Origin: Caryophanales bacterium UBA1188
GTDB lineage: Bacteria; Bacillota_I; Bacilli_A; Izemoplasmatales; UBA1188
DNA: 64,000 bases
NCBI GenBank assembly: GCA_002310135.1
Contig: DBYK01000003.1
Coordinates: 62,001 to 126,000 of the forward strand
Direction of reading: 5' to 3'
Shown: positions 16,989-25,920 of the stretch, piece after piece
How the letters are laid out: every line of letters starts with the position of its first letter
Numbering within the stretch: the stretch's first letter is position 1
Notes under the pieces: model-generated
The model's input: the letters and a program-made list of their open reading frames with translations, nothing else
Told to the model about the DNA's origin: nothing
Database searches by the model: none
Made by a program: the position numbers and the translations under genes

Positions 16989-19472
16989 TTATCCAACAGT
17001 ATTTAATTGAGCGAATATTTCATCTACTAGAGTATTACTGTGAATAATCGCAGCCTCTCTTGTTAGGTGAGATACACTATCAGTACAATCTTCAGCACTG
17101 AATAGATGATCTAAATAATTTGAAATGTAAGGAAAACTAATAGTAGATTTAACTAAGTTTGCGAAATCACCATATAATTCACTTTCACATTCAAATGCAT
17201 TTTCCCACATTCCTACATGTGCAAAATACAATTTAATAGAATAAGGTAAATATTTCTCCTCATAAATTCTTTCAACTTTAGTTTGCACAATATTAGCCAA
17301 TACTTGGAAATTAGGCGCAGGAGTTCTTGGCTCTAAAGAATAATGAATTATTTCAAAATTTTCTGCCCTAGTGAAGAATTCATCAACAGTATCATTATAA
17401 TCTAGATATGTTAGAGTTTCATTATTTAAAATAGCTTCTATTTTCGCGCCAAATGTGAATTCACTGCTTCCATTCATATAATCATAATATGAATCGAAAA
17501 ATCTTTCATAATCTCTTATATCTATTAATTTTAATAAGTCATAATAAGTCTCAAATACATACCAAACAGGTAATTCTAATGTATTAGACATCATTGTTTG
17601 ACCGTATTCTGGAATGAAAACCATGATATCATTCAAATCCATAAAATATGAGAATAGTTCGAGCATCAAACAACCACTTATATATGCGTTTTGTGCACAA
17701 TTTAAGAATGTATATCCTCTTTCACTTACTCTATCGTTGATAGTTTTGCCATCTATACCTTGGAATGTAGAACTTCCACCATAGAATAAAATATAATTAA
17801 GTTCTGAATCTTTATTCTTATTTAGTATTTCAAATCTTCTAATTGTTGTTCCAATTAAATGAGCTGTACCCATAGGTGGATAATAAGCATTAACTCTTAA
17901 ATTCTTAAGATTAGGACAATCTATAAATGAAGAATCATGAATGATTTCTACTCTATCTGTCATATGTAGTGTAGTAAAGTTTATGAGGTTATTAAATGCA
18001 TTATCTTTTACTTCTATGATTGAGGTAGATAAATAAATCTCTTGAACTATAGAATTATTAATTAAGAATGAAGAATCGATTATTTTAACTTCTAAGTCTT
18101 CTATATAACTTGGTATAACGAGCACACTATCATTTCCTTTATAATTAGTAAGTTTAATGCCAGTTTTGTTCTGATGGTTATCCAAAATATAGCTATATTC
18201 AAAATCTTCTGTGTTAGATTCTTTTATCCAAATCAAATATAAATCTATTTCTTTATTTTCTTCAAATACCCTTGAACCTAAAGAATATGATTTACCACTT
18301 CCATCAGAAAGAGTATTATATTCTTTTATTAAATAACCTTCTCTATAAAAAGTTTTATATCCCCATTCACCTAAAGATGCAGGATAAAGATATACTGGAC
18401 TATCAAAAACATAATTGATTAATTCATCGGTTGAGTCTTTGATGTTTCCACCATTTGTATGATATCTCACTAAAGCTTTATAGTTATCAGCTAAGACAAA
18501 GACAGGTGTTATATCATCTATGTCTATTTCTTCACTTATATTTAAATTATTTGCGTATGAATATAATTCATCATTCAACAAATAATGAGAAAAGATATAT
18601 CCATGATTCGGATATGCACTAAGCGTTCTCTTATCATTATCACTAAATACATCAAGCCTACCATTTGTAAAATACAAAGATGTAGTATTCTTTTTTCTAG
18701 TATAAATAATTATATCTTGATCAGATTCAACATTATTAAAAGAGATTACTCCATCAAGATAAATTGCGCCACAATTATTTGAATAATATTCATAATCATC
18801 ATCTAGAATAATGCTAAATGTTGCGTCTTCTCCTCTTTCAATAACTAATTCACTATCACCATCTATAGTATATCCTTCGCCACTAAGTAGTCTTATAGTG
18901 TATGTATCTTTGATGATTGATTTATTTCTAAGTTGAATACTAATATCTAAATTTGATTTGATATTAAAGATAGTTAGAATTGAATTAGTATAACTATAAT
19001 CAAGATTAATTAAAGAATCTGAATTAATAATTGAGTAAAATTCTTGGCTATCATCTATTACTAAAGATAATTCTATGCTTGAACCATATAAAACACTGAA
19101 TGTTTGATCATAATTGACTGTTTCTTCATTCACTAAAAAAGATAAGCCATCAGTTTTATGAACAGTTACATTATATTCATTCTTTCTGACATCTAAAGAT
19201 ATTGTTTTATTTGTTTTCACATTATTTATGGATAATACACCATTTTCAAAAGTTGCTCCTGCATTATTAGAGAAATATGTGCATCCTTCATCTATAACTA
19301 TATCGAAAGTTGCTGAAGCACCATATTCAATGTCTTGATATTTAGAAGATGTTGTATGATAAAAATCCCCATCTTCAACCATTACTCTTAAAAGTTTAGA
19401 AGTAGTGTTTACATTACATGAGGTTAAAAATATAAAAGTTATTGATAATAAAAGTAATAAGAATTTTTTCAT
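16989..19472 (-). CDS. SGNH-fold lipoprotein with tandem repeats and BspA-type LRR
   Basis: An 827-residue lipoprotein: residues 1-19 are a signal peptide ending in the lipobox LTSC (Cys19). Next come three tandem ~85-residue repeats to about residue 260 (compare ATFDIVIDEGCTYFSNNAGA with ATFSIILDDDYEYYSNNCGA). An InlB-like B-repeat follows near 340-420. A BspA-type leucine-rich segment follows (NNLINFTTLHMTDRVEII). The C-terminal ~280 residues look like an SGNH hydrolase/acetyltransferase: FYGGSSTFQGIDG has the putative nucleophilic Ser and DSVSHLT may be the Asp/His block. Role unknown; surface acyl transfer is a guess. It lies 3 bases after a second SGNH gene. Confidence 0.75.
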   Translation of the reverse strand: MKKFLLLLLSITFIFLTSCNVNTTSKLLRVMVEDGDFYHTTSSKYQDIEYGASATFDIVIDEGCTYFSNNAGATFENGVLSINNVKTNKTISLDVRKNEYNVTVHKTDGLSFLVNEETVNYDQTFSVLYGSSIELSLVIDDSQEFYSIINSDSLINLDYSYTNSILTIFNIKSNLDISIQLRNKSIIKDTYTIRLLSGEGYTIDGDSELVIERGEDATFSIILDDDYEYYSNNCGAIYLDGVISFNNVESDQDIIIYTRKKNTTSLYFTNGRLDVFSDNDKRTLSAYPNHGYIFSHYLLNDELYSYANNLNISEEIDIDDITPVFVLADNYKALVRYHTNGGNIKDSTDELINYVFDSPVYLYPASLGEWGYKTFYREGYLIKEYNTLSDGSGKSYSLGSRVFEENKEIDLYLIWIKESNTEDFEYSYILDNHQNKTGIKLTNYKGNDSVLVIPSYIEDLEVKIIDSSFLINNSIVQEIYLSTSIIEVKDNAFNNLINFTTLHMTDRVEIIHDSSFIDCPNLKNLRVNAYYPPMGTAHLIGTTIRRFEILNKNKDSELNYILFYGGSSTFQGIDGKTINDRVSERGYTFLNCAQNAYISGCLMLELFSYFMDLNDIMVFIPEYGQTMMSNTLELPVWYVFETYYDLLKLIDIRDYERFFDSYYDYMNGSSEFTFGAKIEAILNNETLTYLDYNDTVDEFFTRAENFEIIHYSLEPRTPAPNFQVLANIVQTKVERIYEEKYLPYSIKLYFAHVGMWENAFECESELYGDFANLVKSTISFPYISNYLDHLFSAEDCTDSVSHLTREAAIIHSNTLVDEIFAQLNTVG

Positions 19473-19475
19473 ATA

Positions 19476-20924
19476 TTATTCTTCTTTCACTAAATTATCA
19501 CTATATCTACTCCAGAAATAACCTGTCTTAAATTCTGACAATTTCCCATTTACAATCACAATCTTTAAAGTAGTTGGAGCGCCTTTAAGTAGGTTATCTG
19601 AAACAGAGATATTAGCTTCAGATTTTTCTAAAATATAAATATGCGTTAAAGAACTACATCCTAAGAAAGCTCCATTATCAATAAAACTATATCCAACTGG
19701 TACTCTTACTTTTTTAAGGTTAGATAAGTTGTTCAGTGATGTAGATGAAAGAGATATTATATATTTATTATCATGGATTACTGGAAGAATTATTTCTTCT
19801 AATTCTTTTACTTCGTTCTTATAACCTACTATACTTAAGAATCCATTTTCATCTTCTTCATACAAGAAAAGATTTGAATCTGTGTAATTTAAAGTAAAAT
19901 CTATGTCTCTACCTTGATAAATTGGTTCAGGTGGAGTTGGAAGAATATAATCTAATTTTGTTGCATCCCCATCTTTAAGTTTTAAATCTTTAACTAGTTG
20001 TACAGTTCTCAATATTTTACCTTTATCATTCAAATGAAAATTTGTATCATAAAAATACCTATAATCATAAATGTAGTCTACTGGGTCAGAAATAATGCTA
20101 CAATCCAAGTTATCAAATAAGAATTTATAATAATCTTCTATATCGCTCATATAAGTGTTTGGATTAAGCGCTCTTTCATTTACCGGTGAAAATGAATAAT
20201 AAACAGTTGCACCTAATTTAGTGCAATACTTCACATATTTATTCACATATTCGATGAAATCTTTCTCAATATCGTTTTTGTTGTGCTCAACTACATTATT
20301 TAAAAAACCAGTTGGAAGAATATTCCCTTCACGTGGGAATAAATCTTCGCCGATTTCTCCATATTCATTCACAGAATTATTGCAATAAACATTAGATAAA
20401 TCAAAAACTATATTATTTCTTTTATTATCAATCTTAGTTAATGAAAAATCATAGAATGCGCCAATTACATCTTTATAATTATCAAAACCAATCTTCGATA
20501 ATATATCTAGTCTTTCTTCAGTTGCTTTAAGCATTGATTCTTTACCAAAATATAGAGAAGTAGATTCTTTTGTAACTTCAGGTGCGATGATGATAATGTC
20601 ACCTTTATTGATATTAGTCTTAGATAAATCTAACATCACTTTAGTGCCAAAAGAGCCATATAGTCCGAAAGATACTATAGGTTTATGATATAGTTCAAAG
20701 AATAATTCTGAATCCATTCCAAAAGCAATGTTTGATCCACCAATTAAGATAACTTTTTCTTCATTGATGGAATTAAGCCTATCATATTGTTTAGATAAAG
20801 CAGCATAATAAGTTTTATCGTATTGTGGTGAATATGACATAGCAACTATAGGGATGCTTAAAAGAGGTGTTAAAACTAACACAAAGAATATAATTATATA
20901 TATCAAAAGGTGTTTCTTTTTCAT
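19476..20924 (-). CDS. Membrane-anchored SGNH/DltD-like protein with LRR fragment
   Basis: A 482-residue protein with an N-terminal helix (IYIIIFFVLVLTPLLSIPIV) that is an uncleaved anchor or signal. The SGNH core starts with ILIGGSNIAFGMDS (putative Ser), then SFGLYGSFGTKV, and ends with YDTNFHLNDKGK, a DxxxH element in the block V position. The C-terminal ~100 residues carry BspA-like LRR units (SSTSLNNLSNLKKVRVPVG). Such proteins (DltD, AlgJ, AlgX) partner MBOAT acyltransferases, and an orphan MBOAT cassette lies 12 kb upstream. The ATG is 24 bases after the terminator hairpin of the preceding operon. Confidence 0.75.
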   Translation of the reverse strand: MKKKHLLIYIIIFFVLVLTPLLSIPIVAMSYSPQYDKTYYAALSKQYDRLNSINEEKVILIGGSNIAFGMDSELFFELYHKPIVSFGLYGSFGTKVMLDLSKTNINKGDIIIIAPEVTKESTSLYFGKESMLKATEERLDILSKIGFDNYKDVIGAFYDFSLTKIDNKRNNIVFDLSNVYCNNSVNEYGEIGEDLFPREGNILPTGFLNNVVEHNKNDIEKDFIEYVNKYVKYCTKLGATVYYSFSPVNERALNPNTYMSDIEDYYKFLFDNLDCSIISDPVDYIYDYRYFYDTNFHLNDKGKILRTVQLVKDLKLKDGDATKLDYILPTPPEPIYQGRDIDFTLNYTDSNLFLYEEDENGFLSIVGYKNEVKELEEIILPVIHDNKYIISLSSTSLNNLSNLKKVRVPVGYSFIDNGAFLGCSSLTHIYILEKSEANISVSDNLLKGAPTTLKIVIVNGKLSEFKTGYFWSRYSDNLVKEE

Positions 20925-20948
20925 TATAACACTCCCTTTTTACAAGCA

Positions 20949-20976
20949 AATAAAGTGAGGAAAACCTCACTTTATT
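20949..20976 (-). terminator. Hairpin terminator after the membrane GH3 gene
   Basis: A 12-bp perfect stem (AATAAAGTGAGG, AAAA loop, CCTCACTTTATT on the plus strand) lies 27 bases past the stop of the 21-kb GH3 gene. The trailing U run is short. It closes the first glycosidase module. A TGATATAAT sequence just before it on the minus strand might act as an extended -10 promoter for the SGNH genes. Confidence 0.7.
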
Positions 20977-21003
20977 ATATCATAATTATTTAAATAATTT
21001 ATA

Positions 21004-24000
21004 TTATTCGTTCAAATTTTGAACATTCTCTTCTACTGAAATTGAATCATCAGAAGAGGCATCAATTTCTAAAGCCAGTTCTTTTTTAGCTTTTGTAATT
21101 GCGAAGAATCCCCATACTGCAAATCCTAGTGCAAGAGCAACTGGTAAGAATTGAAGTACAGTTTCCCACCAAGCATAGTATTCGATATAATATCCACCTT
21201 CGCCAGAACCATTCATAGCGTTAGATCTAGAAATTGTATATAGAATATTCTTAGTTGCTTGTCTTAAAACAGTGATATCTGCTGCAGTTGTTGCATTCCA
21301 AGATTTTGGTAATGTAGCAAGGTTCAAATCTCCACCAGCATAACACATTTGTTTAGTGTTCATAAATGGTTCAGTATTGAAGTCGCAGATTACTAAGCCT
21401 TTGAACCCCCATTCATCTCTTAAAATAGTTGTTAAGAGTCTGTAGTCACCACCAGTCCAAAGTGTACCAATTCTATTAAATGATGACATAACGCCCATTG
21501 CTCCGCCTTCTTTAACAGCGATTTCAAATGGTTTTAAGTATAATTCTCTTAAAGATTGTTCAGTGAGCCATGTACATACACCGCTTCTATTTGTTTCTTG
21601 ATCGTTTACACAGAAGTGCTTAACTTGACAATATACACCTCTACTTCTAGCACCGAGAACAACTTGAGCAGCTAATTTGCCTGAAATAAATGGATCTTCT
21701 GAATAATATTCAAAGTTACGTCCTGAGAATGGAGTTCTGTGTAAGTTAACAGCTGGAGCATACCAACCTGCATAAGGTTTCTTATCACCTCTTTGGTTAC
21801 CAATAACACCTTCATTACCTACTGATTGACCCATTTCATATGCGAGTTCTGTATTCCAAGTTGCAGCAATAACGCATTCACTAGCATAAGAACATGTTCT
21901 ATATACTGGGTTAGATGATTCAATAGCTGCTAAGAAGAATACGAATCCAACTGGTCCATCTGATGAGAATGTTGGCATTAAACCGATTGATGATAAGGCA
22001 GTAGTCTTGAACGCACCTTTCATAGTGAAATCCATCATCTCATTAACTGTTAAGATATTGAGATAATTTTCCCATCTAGCATCATTATAAAGAACCATTG
22101 TAGTTCCAGCATCATCTCTTATAACTTCATCGTTTTCATCGAACATAATTAATCTAAATAATTGTTCTGTTGAGTCTGGAGATGCTACTGTTGCTTGTTC
22201 AGGCATTGGAACGTTATCTTGAGTATAAATTGGGTTATTGATATAAGTTTCATCTTTAATCTTATTTAAGAATTCTTGAGGTACAGTTCTTTCAGCATTA
22301 GAGCCATTTAATACTTCGTTTACTGGGAATGTTCCAGCAAAATTAGTTCTTGAAAGCACTGATTCCATACCATAATTTTCTTCAAAACTTACATCATCAT
22401 ATAAATTTTCAACTACAGTTCCTGTAGTAGTATCATTTCTATATTGAACATTTGATGTTAGAGTGAATGATCTATTTAATACTTCAGTGTGAGAGTTCTT
22501 CATTACTCTTACAGTATAGAGTCCTGAATCTAGTTCATAACCTCTAAAGCTGTTATTATTCTTATCATCAAAGTCGTATGATGCGAAATCATAACCATTA
22601 AATTCAATAACAACATCTTCTTGTTGATTTGGATTTAGAAGACTAGTTTTTGCAAATCCAGTGAGCACTATATAAGATTTTTCAATCTCACCTTGAGTAT
22701 ATGGAGCAGTCACATAAACTTGAACAACATCTTTACCAGCAACACTACCAGTATTCTTTACAGTAACTGTTAGTGTGAATTTTTGATCTTGTGCTTGAGT
22801 CCAAGTTAATTCTTCACCAGCATCGAATGATGCATCTTTTAATGTCCAAGTAAATGTAGTGTATGATAGGCCATATCCAAATGGGAATACAACATTATTG
22901 TTATACCAAGTTTCATTGTCTAATCCTCTTGTTTCATAATATCTATAACCTAAATAGATTCCTTCTTCATAATCTACATAGTGTTCTGTGATATCTTGAG
23001 TGCCACCACCTTGTGGTAAATATTGGTTACCATTTTCTACTAAATAATCTGAAAAGTTTTGGTAAGTTGGATCTTTTGTGAAATCTCTTTGATATAAATC
23101 AATAGTTCTACCAGAAGGATTTACACTACCTTTAAGCACTCTACCAAGTGCCATAATTCCTGAGTATCCAGGACCACCAATCCATAGCGCACCTTGAATC
23201 TTAGTATCGATATTTGCCATACCATCAACGAGAGTTAAATCATTATCATTGATATTATCTAAGAATCCAAGTTCCATTTGAGTTGAAGAGTTGATTATGA
23301 CAATAACTTTATTAAAGTTATTGCATGCCTCAACAAGCATATCTTGTTCATTTTTATCAAGTTCAAGATAATGGTCGGCAGGATTAAGTGCACCTTCAGT
23401 ATCAATCATAGTTCTTGGAAGGTCATAAGATTCACCACCAATTCTTGTGAATACTACTAAAGCAGCATCGCTAAAGTTAGCGTAACTATTTCTGATATCT
23501 TGTGTATATTTTGAAATTGGTGTTTCACCAGTAGCCATTCCTGAATATGTTCCTCTACCATTATCTAATCCAGGAGAATCAGGTCTACCATTTCCTGATA
23601 GATTAGATTTTGAATAGAAGTTATGAAGTACTGTATTATAAACAAATCCAGCAGCTTCCAAGCTATCGTAAAGTGTAGGAGTTTCGCTTGTTACAGTGAA
23701 AGCACCAGAACCTGAACCACCATAAGATAGATTCACAGAGTTTTTACCAAACACACTAATTCTGCTTCCCTCTGCGAGTGGTAAAGCATTACCTTCGTTT
23801 TTAAGAAGAATGATACCTTCTTCATTTATTTTTTCATTTAATAAATTAGCTTTTTTAAATGCATCTTCTTTATCATCATAATCAGATACATAATATGTAC
23901 CGCCACCAAAATTCTTTGTCATTCTAGGGCCAAGTACACCTGTTAATAATTCAAAGAATACAGTTTCAGCGAGAATTAAAACTATTACAAAGAATACAAT

Positions 24001-24063
24001 AAGAGATACTGATGTAATAAGCCATGATCTTACGCCTTTATTTTTAAATACGTTAACTTTCAT
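21004..24063 (-). CDS. Membrane-tethered GH3 glycoside hydrolase, permuted domain order
   Basis: A 1019-residue GH3 enzyme, probably a beta-glucosidase. An N-terminal transmembrane helix (ITSVSLIVFFVIVLILAE) is followed by the GH3 C-type domain (ILLKNEGNALPLAEGSRISV; GGSGSGAF) with candidate acid/base Glu in RIGGESYDLPR. A fibronectin-III-like domain (~400-510) follows. The GH3 N-type barrel comes last (NLHRTPFSGRNFEYYSEDPF; KHFCVNDQETNR), with nucleophile Asp ~894 in LVICDFN. A second helix near the C-terminus (LQFLPVALALGFAVWGFFA) and an acidic cytoplasmic tail end it. I chose the ATG at 24063, 11 bases after the lipoprotein gene and preceded by AGGAGGGAG. Confidence 0.9.
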   Translation of the reverse strand: MKVNVFKNKGVRSWLITSVSLIVFFVIVLILAETVFFELLTGVLGPRMTKNFGGGTYYVSDYDDKEDAFKKANLLNEKINEEGIILLKNEGNALPLAEGSRISVFGKNSVNLSYGGSGSGAFTVTSETPTLYDSLEAAGFVYNTVLHNFYSKSNLSGNGRPDSPGLDNGRGTYSGMATGETPISKYTQDIRNSYANFSDAALVVFTRIGGESYDLPRTMIDTEGALNPADHYLELDKNEQDMLVEACNNFNKVIVIINSSTQMELGFLDNINDNDLTLVDGMANIDTKIQGALWIGGPGYSGIMALGRVLKGSVNPSGRTIDLYQRDFTKDPTYQNFSDYLVENGNQYLPQGGGTQDITEHYVDYEEGIYLGYRYYETRGLDNETWYNNNVVFPFGYGLSYTTFTWTLKDASFDAGEELTWTQAQDQKFTLTVTVKNTGSVAGKDVVQVYVTAPYTQGEIEKSYIVLTGFAKTSLLNPNQQEDVVIEFNGYDFASYDFDDKNNNSFRGYELDSGLYTVRVMKNSHTEVLNRSFTLTSNVQYRNDTTTGTVVENLYDDVSFEENYGMESVLSRTNFAGTFPVNEVLNGSNAERTVPQEFLNKIKDETYINNPIYTQDNVPMPEQATVASPDSTEQLFRLIMFDENDEVIRDDAGTTMVLYNDARWENYLNILTVNEMMDFTMKGAFKTTALSSIGLMPTFSSDGPVGFVFFLAAIESSNPVYRTCSYASECVIAATWNTELAYEMGQSVGNEGVIGNQRGDKKPYAGWYAPAVNLHRTPFSGRNFEYYSEDPFISGKLAAQVVLGARSRGVYCQVKHFCVNDQETNRSGVCTWLTEQSLRELYLKPFEIAVKEGGAMGVMSSFNRIGTLWTGGDYRLLTTILRDEWGFKGLVICDFNTEPFMNTKQMCYAGGDLNLATLPKSWNATTAADITVLRQATKNILYTISRSNAMNGSGEGGYYIEYYAWWETVLQFLPVALALGFAVWGFFAITKAKKELALEIDASSDDSISVEENVQNLNE

Positions 24064-24074
24064 TATTCTCCCTC

Positions 24075-25784
24075 CTATTGTCCAAATTCGTTTCCTGTTA
24101 TAGGATCCCAACTTAATTCTGCAGATGTTGTAATCTTGATACAGTCGATAACTGGAGCAGTACCAGCCATTGTACCACCCATACCATGAGAGTTAGCTGT
24201 TGTAAATCTGATTACATTTATACCTTCTTTTAAGTGAAGTGTAGTTGTTAGAACATGATCAGAGAATGGTCTCTTTCCACCTGTTGCTTCATGTCCTTGA
24301 GCATCAGTAATTTCGATAGTTGGATATATAATAGGTTCTCCATTGATTGTTATTTCATAACAAGAATAAAGAGTACCATTTTCAGTTTCACCATCATTTA
24401 AAATTGGGTCAAGAGCGAATCCCATACTTTCACATGATATTCTAAAGATTAATGTTGCATCTTCTACTTCTCTATCTGAGGTGATAATAAATTGAATAAA
24501 TAAATCTTCTTGGAATAAGTATGTTACATAATAGCCATTAGAAGCATTGATACCTTCTTGTCCTGTTCCAGGAGGATCAACCATGTTACGGCCTTCTGCA
24601 CCACCTGATGCACCCATACCTTTTGTAGGTTGTCCGTTATCATCAACTAACATTACGTGTTCAGCTTCAAAGATATAAGTTGCAGTCCATTTAGCATATA
24701 ATGTGAAATCGCTACTTACTGAAGTATTGAAGTCATATGCAGTTGTGCAAGCACTATCAGTATACCAACCTATGAATGTGTATTGAGATACTTGATGTCC
24801 TTTTGTACCGACACCATCTCTTGTTGGAGATGCTGGTTGAGCAACTTTCAAACCTTCTAGTACTTCAACATCATCCATTTCATCTGCACCACTATAGTTA
24901 AGATCAAATGAAACGTGGAATGTTTCAAGGTTTTGAGCTGAAGTATCTTGCCATCCAGCGTAAATAGTAATATTTGATGTGATATTGGTATCAAAACTAA
25001 ACATATTTTCGCATTCTGGATCACTATACCAGCCAGTAAACACTATAGCACCATTTTCGCCTCTATTTGAAACAGATTTAGATTGAGCTTTTCCTCTTAC
25101 AGTTAAACCTTCTTCATTAGTTGCGCCATCATAATTGAAGTTGTAAGTTACAGTATATTTTTGAATCCATTTAGCATATATAGTTGTATCAGCTAGAATA
25201 TGTGTTAAGTTGAAATCAAATAGATTATCAAATTCAGAAGTTGTATACCAACCCATGAAATCAAAGCCACTTCTTTGTGGTTCTTCTGGAACTTCAACTA
25301 AACTATTGATTATTACTTCAACAGGCTCTAATGGCTCAGATGCTTCATAACCTAAATTGAAACTTACTAAGAATTTTGGATCACCTACTTCTATTAAATA
25401 CCTAACAGTCTTGTCCTTGTATTGTAATAGAACATATTTGTCACCCTTAGATTCCATACCTGGAGCTACAACAGTAACATCATCATTAGGTAAAGTAATT
25501 TCAAGGTCAGCAGTACCATCATTGAATGTAACTAAAAGTTTTCCGCCTGATACATCCAAAGATTCATTAATCGCAAAATATAATTTATCAGGTTGCTTAC
25601 TCAATGTAAGACTTTCGATATTAGATTTTACGACTTCTCCAAGCTTTTGATGGCAGTTATCGCACTTACCATCACCATCTCTATCGATATGGCTTATACA
25701 AACTAGCTTAGCTTGACAAGCAATTAATATGATAGAAATAGAAAGCATTAATATGGAGAGAATTACATTAAAAACTTTTTTCAT
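24075..25784 (-). CDS. Carbohydrate-binding lipoprotein with InlB-type repeats
   Basis: A 569-residue lipoprotein with lipobox LIAC (Cys ~23). Just after it, DRDGDGKCDNCHQKLGE resembles a calcium-binding type-3 repeat. Three Listeria-Bacteroides (InlB B) repeats follow at about 140-370, each ending in TxYAKW or TIYAGW. The C-terminal ~200 residues start TYIFEAEHVMLV and look like a CBM6/CBM35 beta-sandwich ending TAPVIDCIKI. It probably binds glycan at the membrane surface next to the GH3 enzymes encoded on either side. It is a shorter paralog of the 53.4-kb lipoprotein, which carries six repeats. Confidence 0.8.
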   Translation of the reverse strand: MKKVFNVILSILMLSISIILIACQAKLVCISHIDRDGDGKCDNCHQKLGEVVKSNIESLTLSKQPDKLYFAINESLDVSGGKLLVTFNDGTADLEITLPNDDVTVVAPGMESKGDKYVLLQYKDKTVRYLIEVGDPKFLVSFNLGYEASEPLEPVEVIINSLVEVPEEPQRSGFDFMGWYTTSEFDNLFDFNLTHILADTTIYAKWIQKYTVTYNFNYDGATNEEGLTVRGKAQSKSVSNRGENGAIVFTGWYSDPECENMFSFDTNITSNITIYAGWQDTSAQNLETFHVSFDLNYSGADEMDDVEVLEGLKVAQPASPTRDGVGTKGHQVSQYTFIGWYTDSACTTAYDFNTSVSSDFTLYAKWTATYIFEAEHVMLVDDNGQPTKGMGASGGAEGRNMVDPPGTGQEGINASNGYYVTYLFQEDLFIQFIITSDREVEDATLIFRISCESMGFALDPILNDGETENGTLYSCYEITINGEPIIYPTIEITDAQGHEATGGKRPFSDHVLTTTLHLKEGINVIRFTTANSHGMGGTMAGTAPVIDCIKITTSAELSWDPITGNEFGQ

Positions 25785-25869
25785 TCTATGTTCTCCTTTT
25801 AATATTTTTTATTCTACAAAAATAATTAATTAACTTAACTATCTTTATAGAACAAAAAATAACATAACA

Positions 25870-25893
25870 TTCGGAGGGTTAAAACCCTCCGAA
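25870..25893 (-). terminator. TTCGGAGGG hairpin after the first stalked GH3 gene
   Basis: TTCGGAGGG (25870-25878), a six-base loop and CCCTCCGAA (25885-25893), a 9-bp GC-rich stem 27 bases past the GH3 stop. On the minus strand a loosely U-rich stretch follows. The same stem occurs after the paralogous GH3 gene at 55,695. It may be a partial terminator or a 3' stabiliser within the operon. Confidence 0.65.
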
Positions 25894-25920
25894 CTTATAT
25901 TATATTTAGAGTGAATAGAA

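Noticed and set aside
25357..25650. Open frame on the plus strand inside the first carbohydrate-binding lipoprotein gene
   Set aside because: It is antisense to a well-supported lipoprotein, has no ribosome binding site and no domain.
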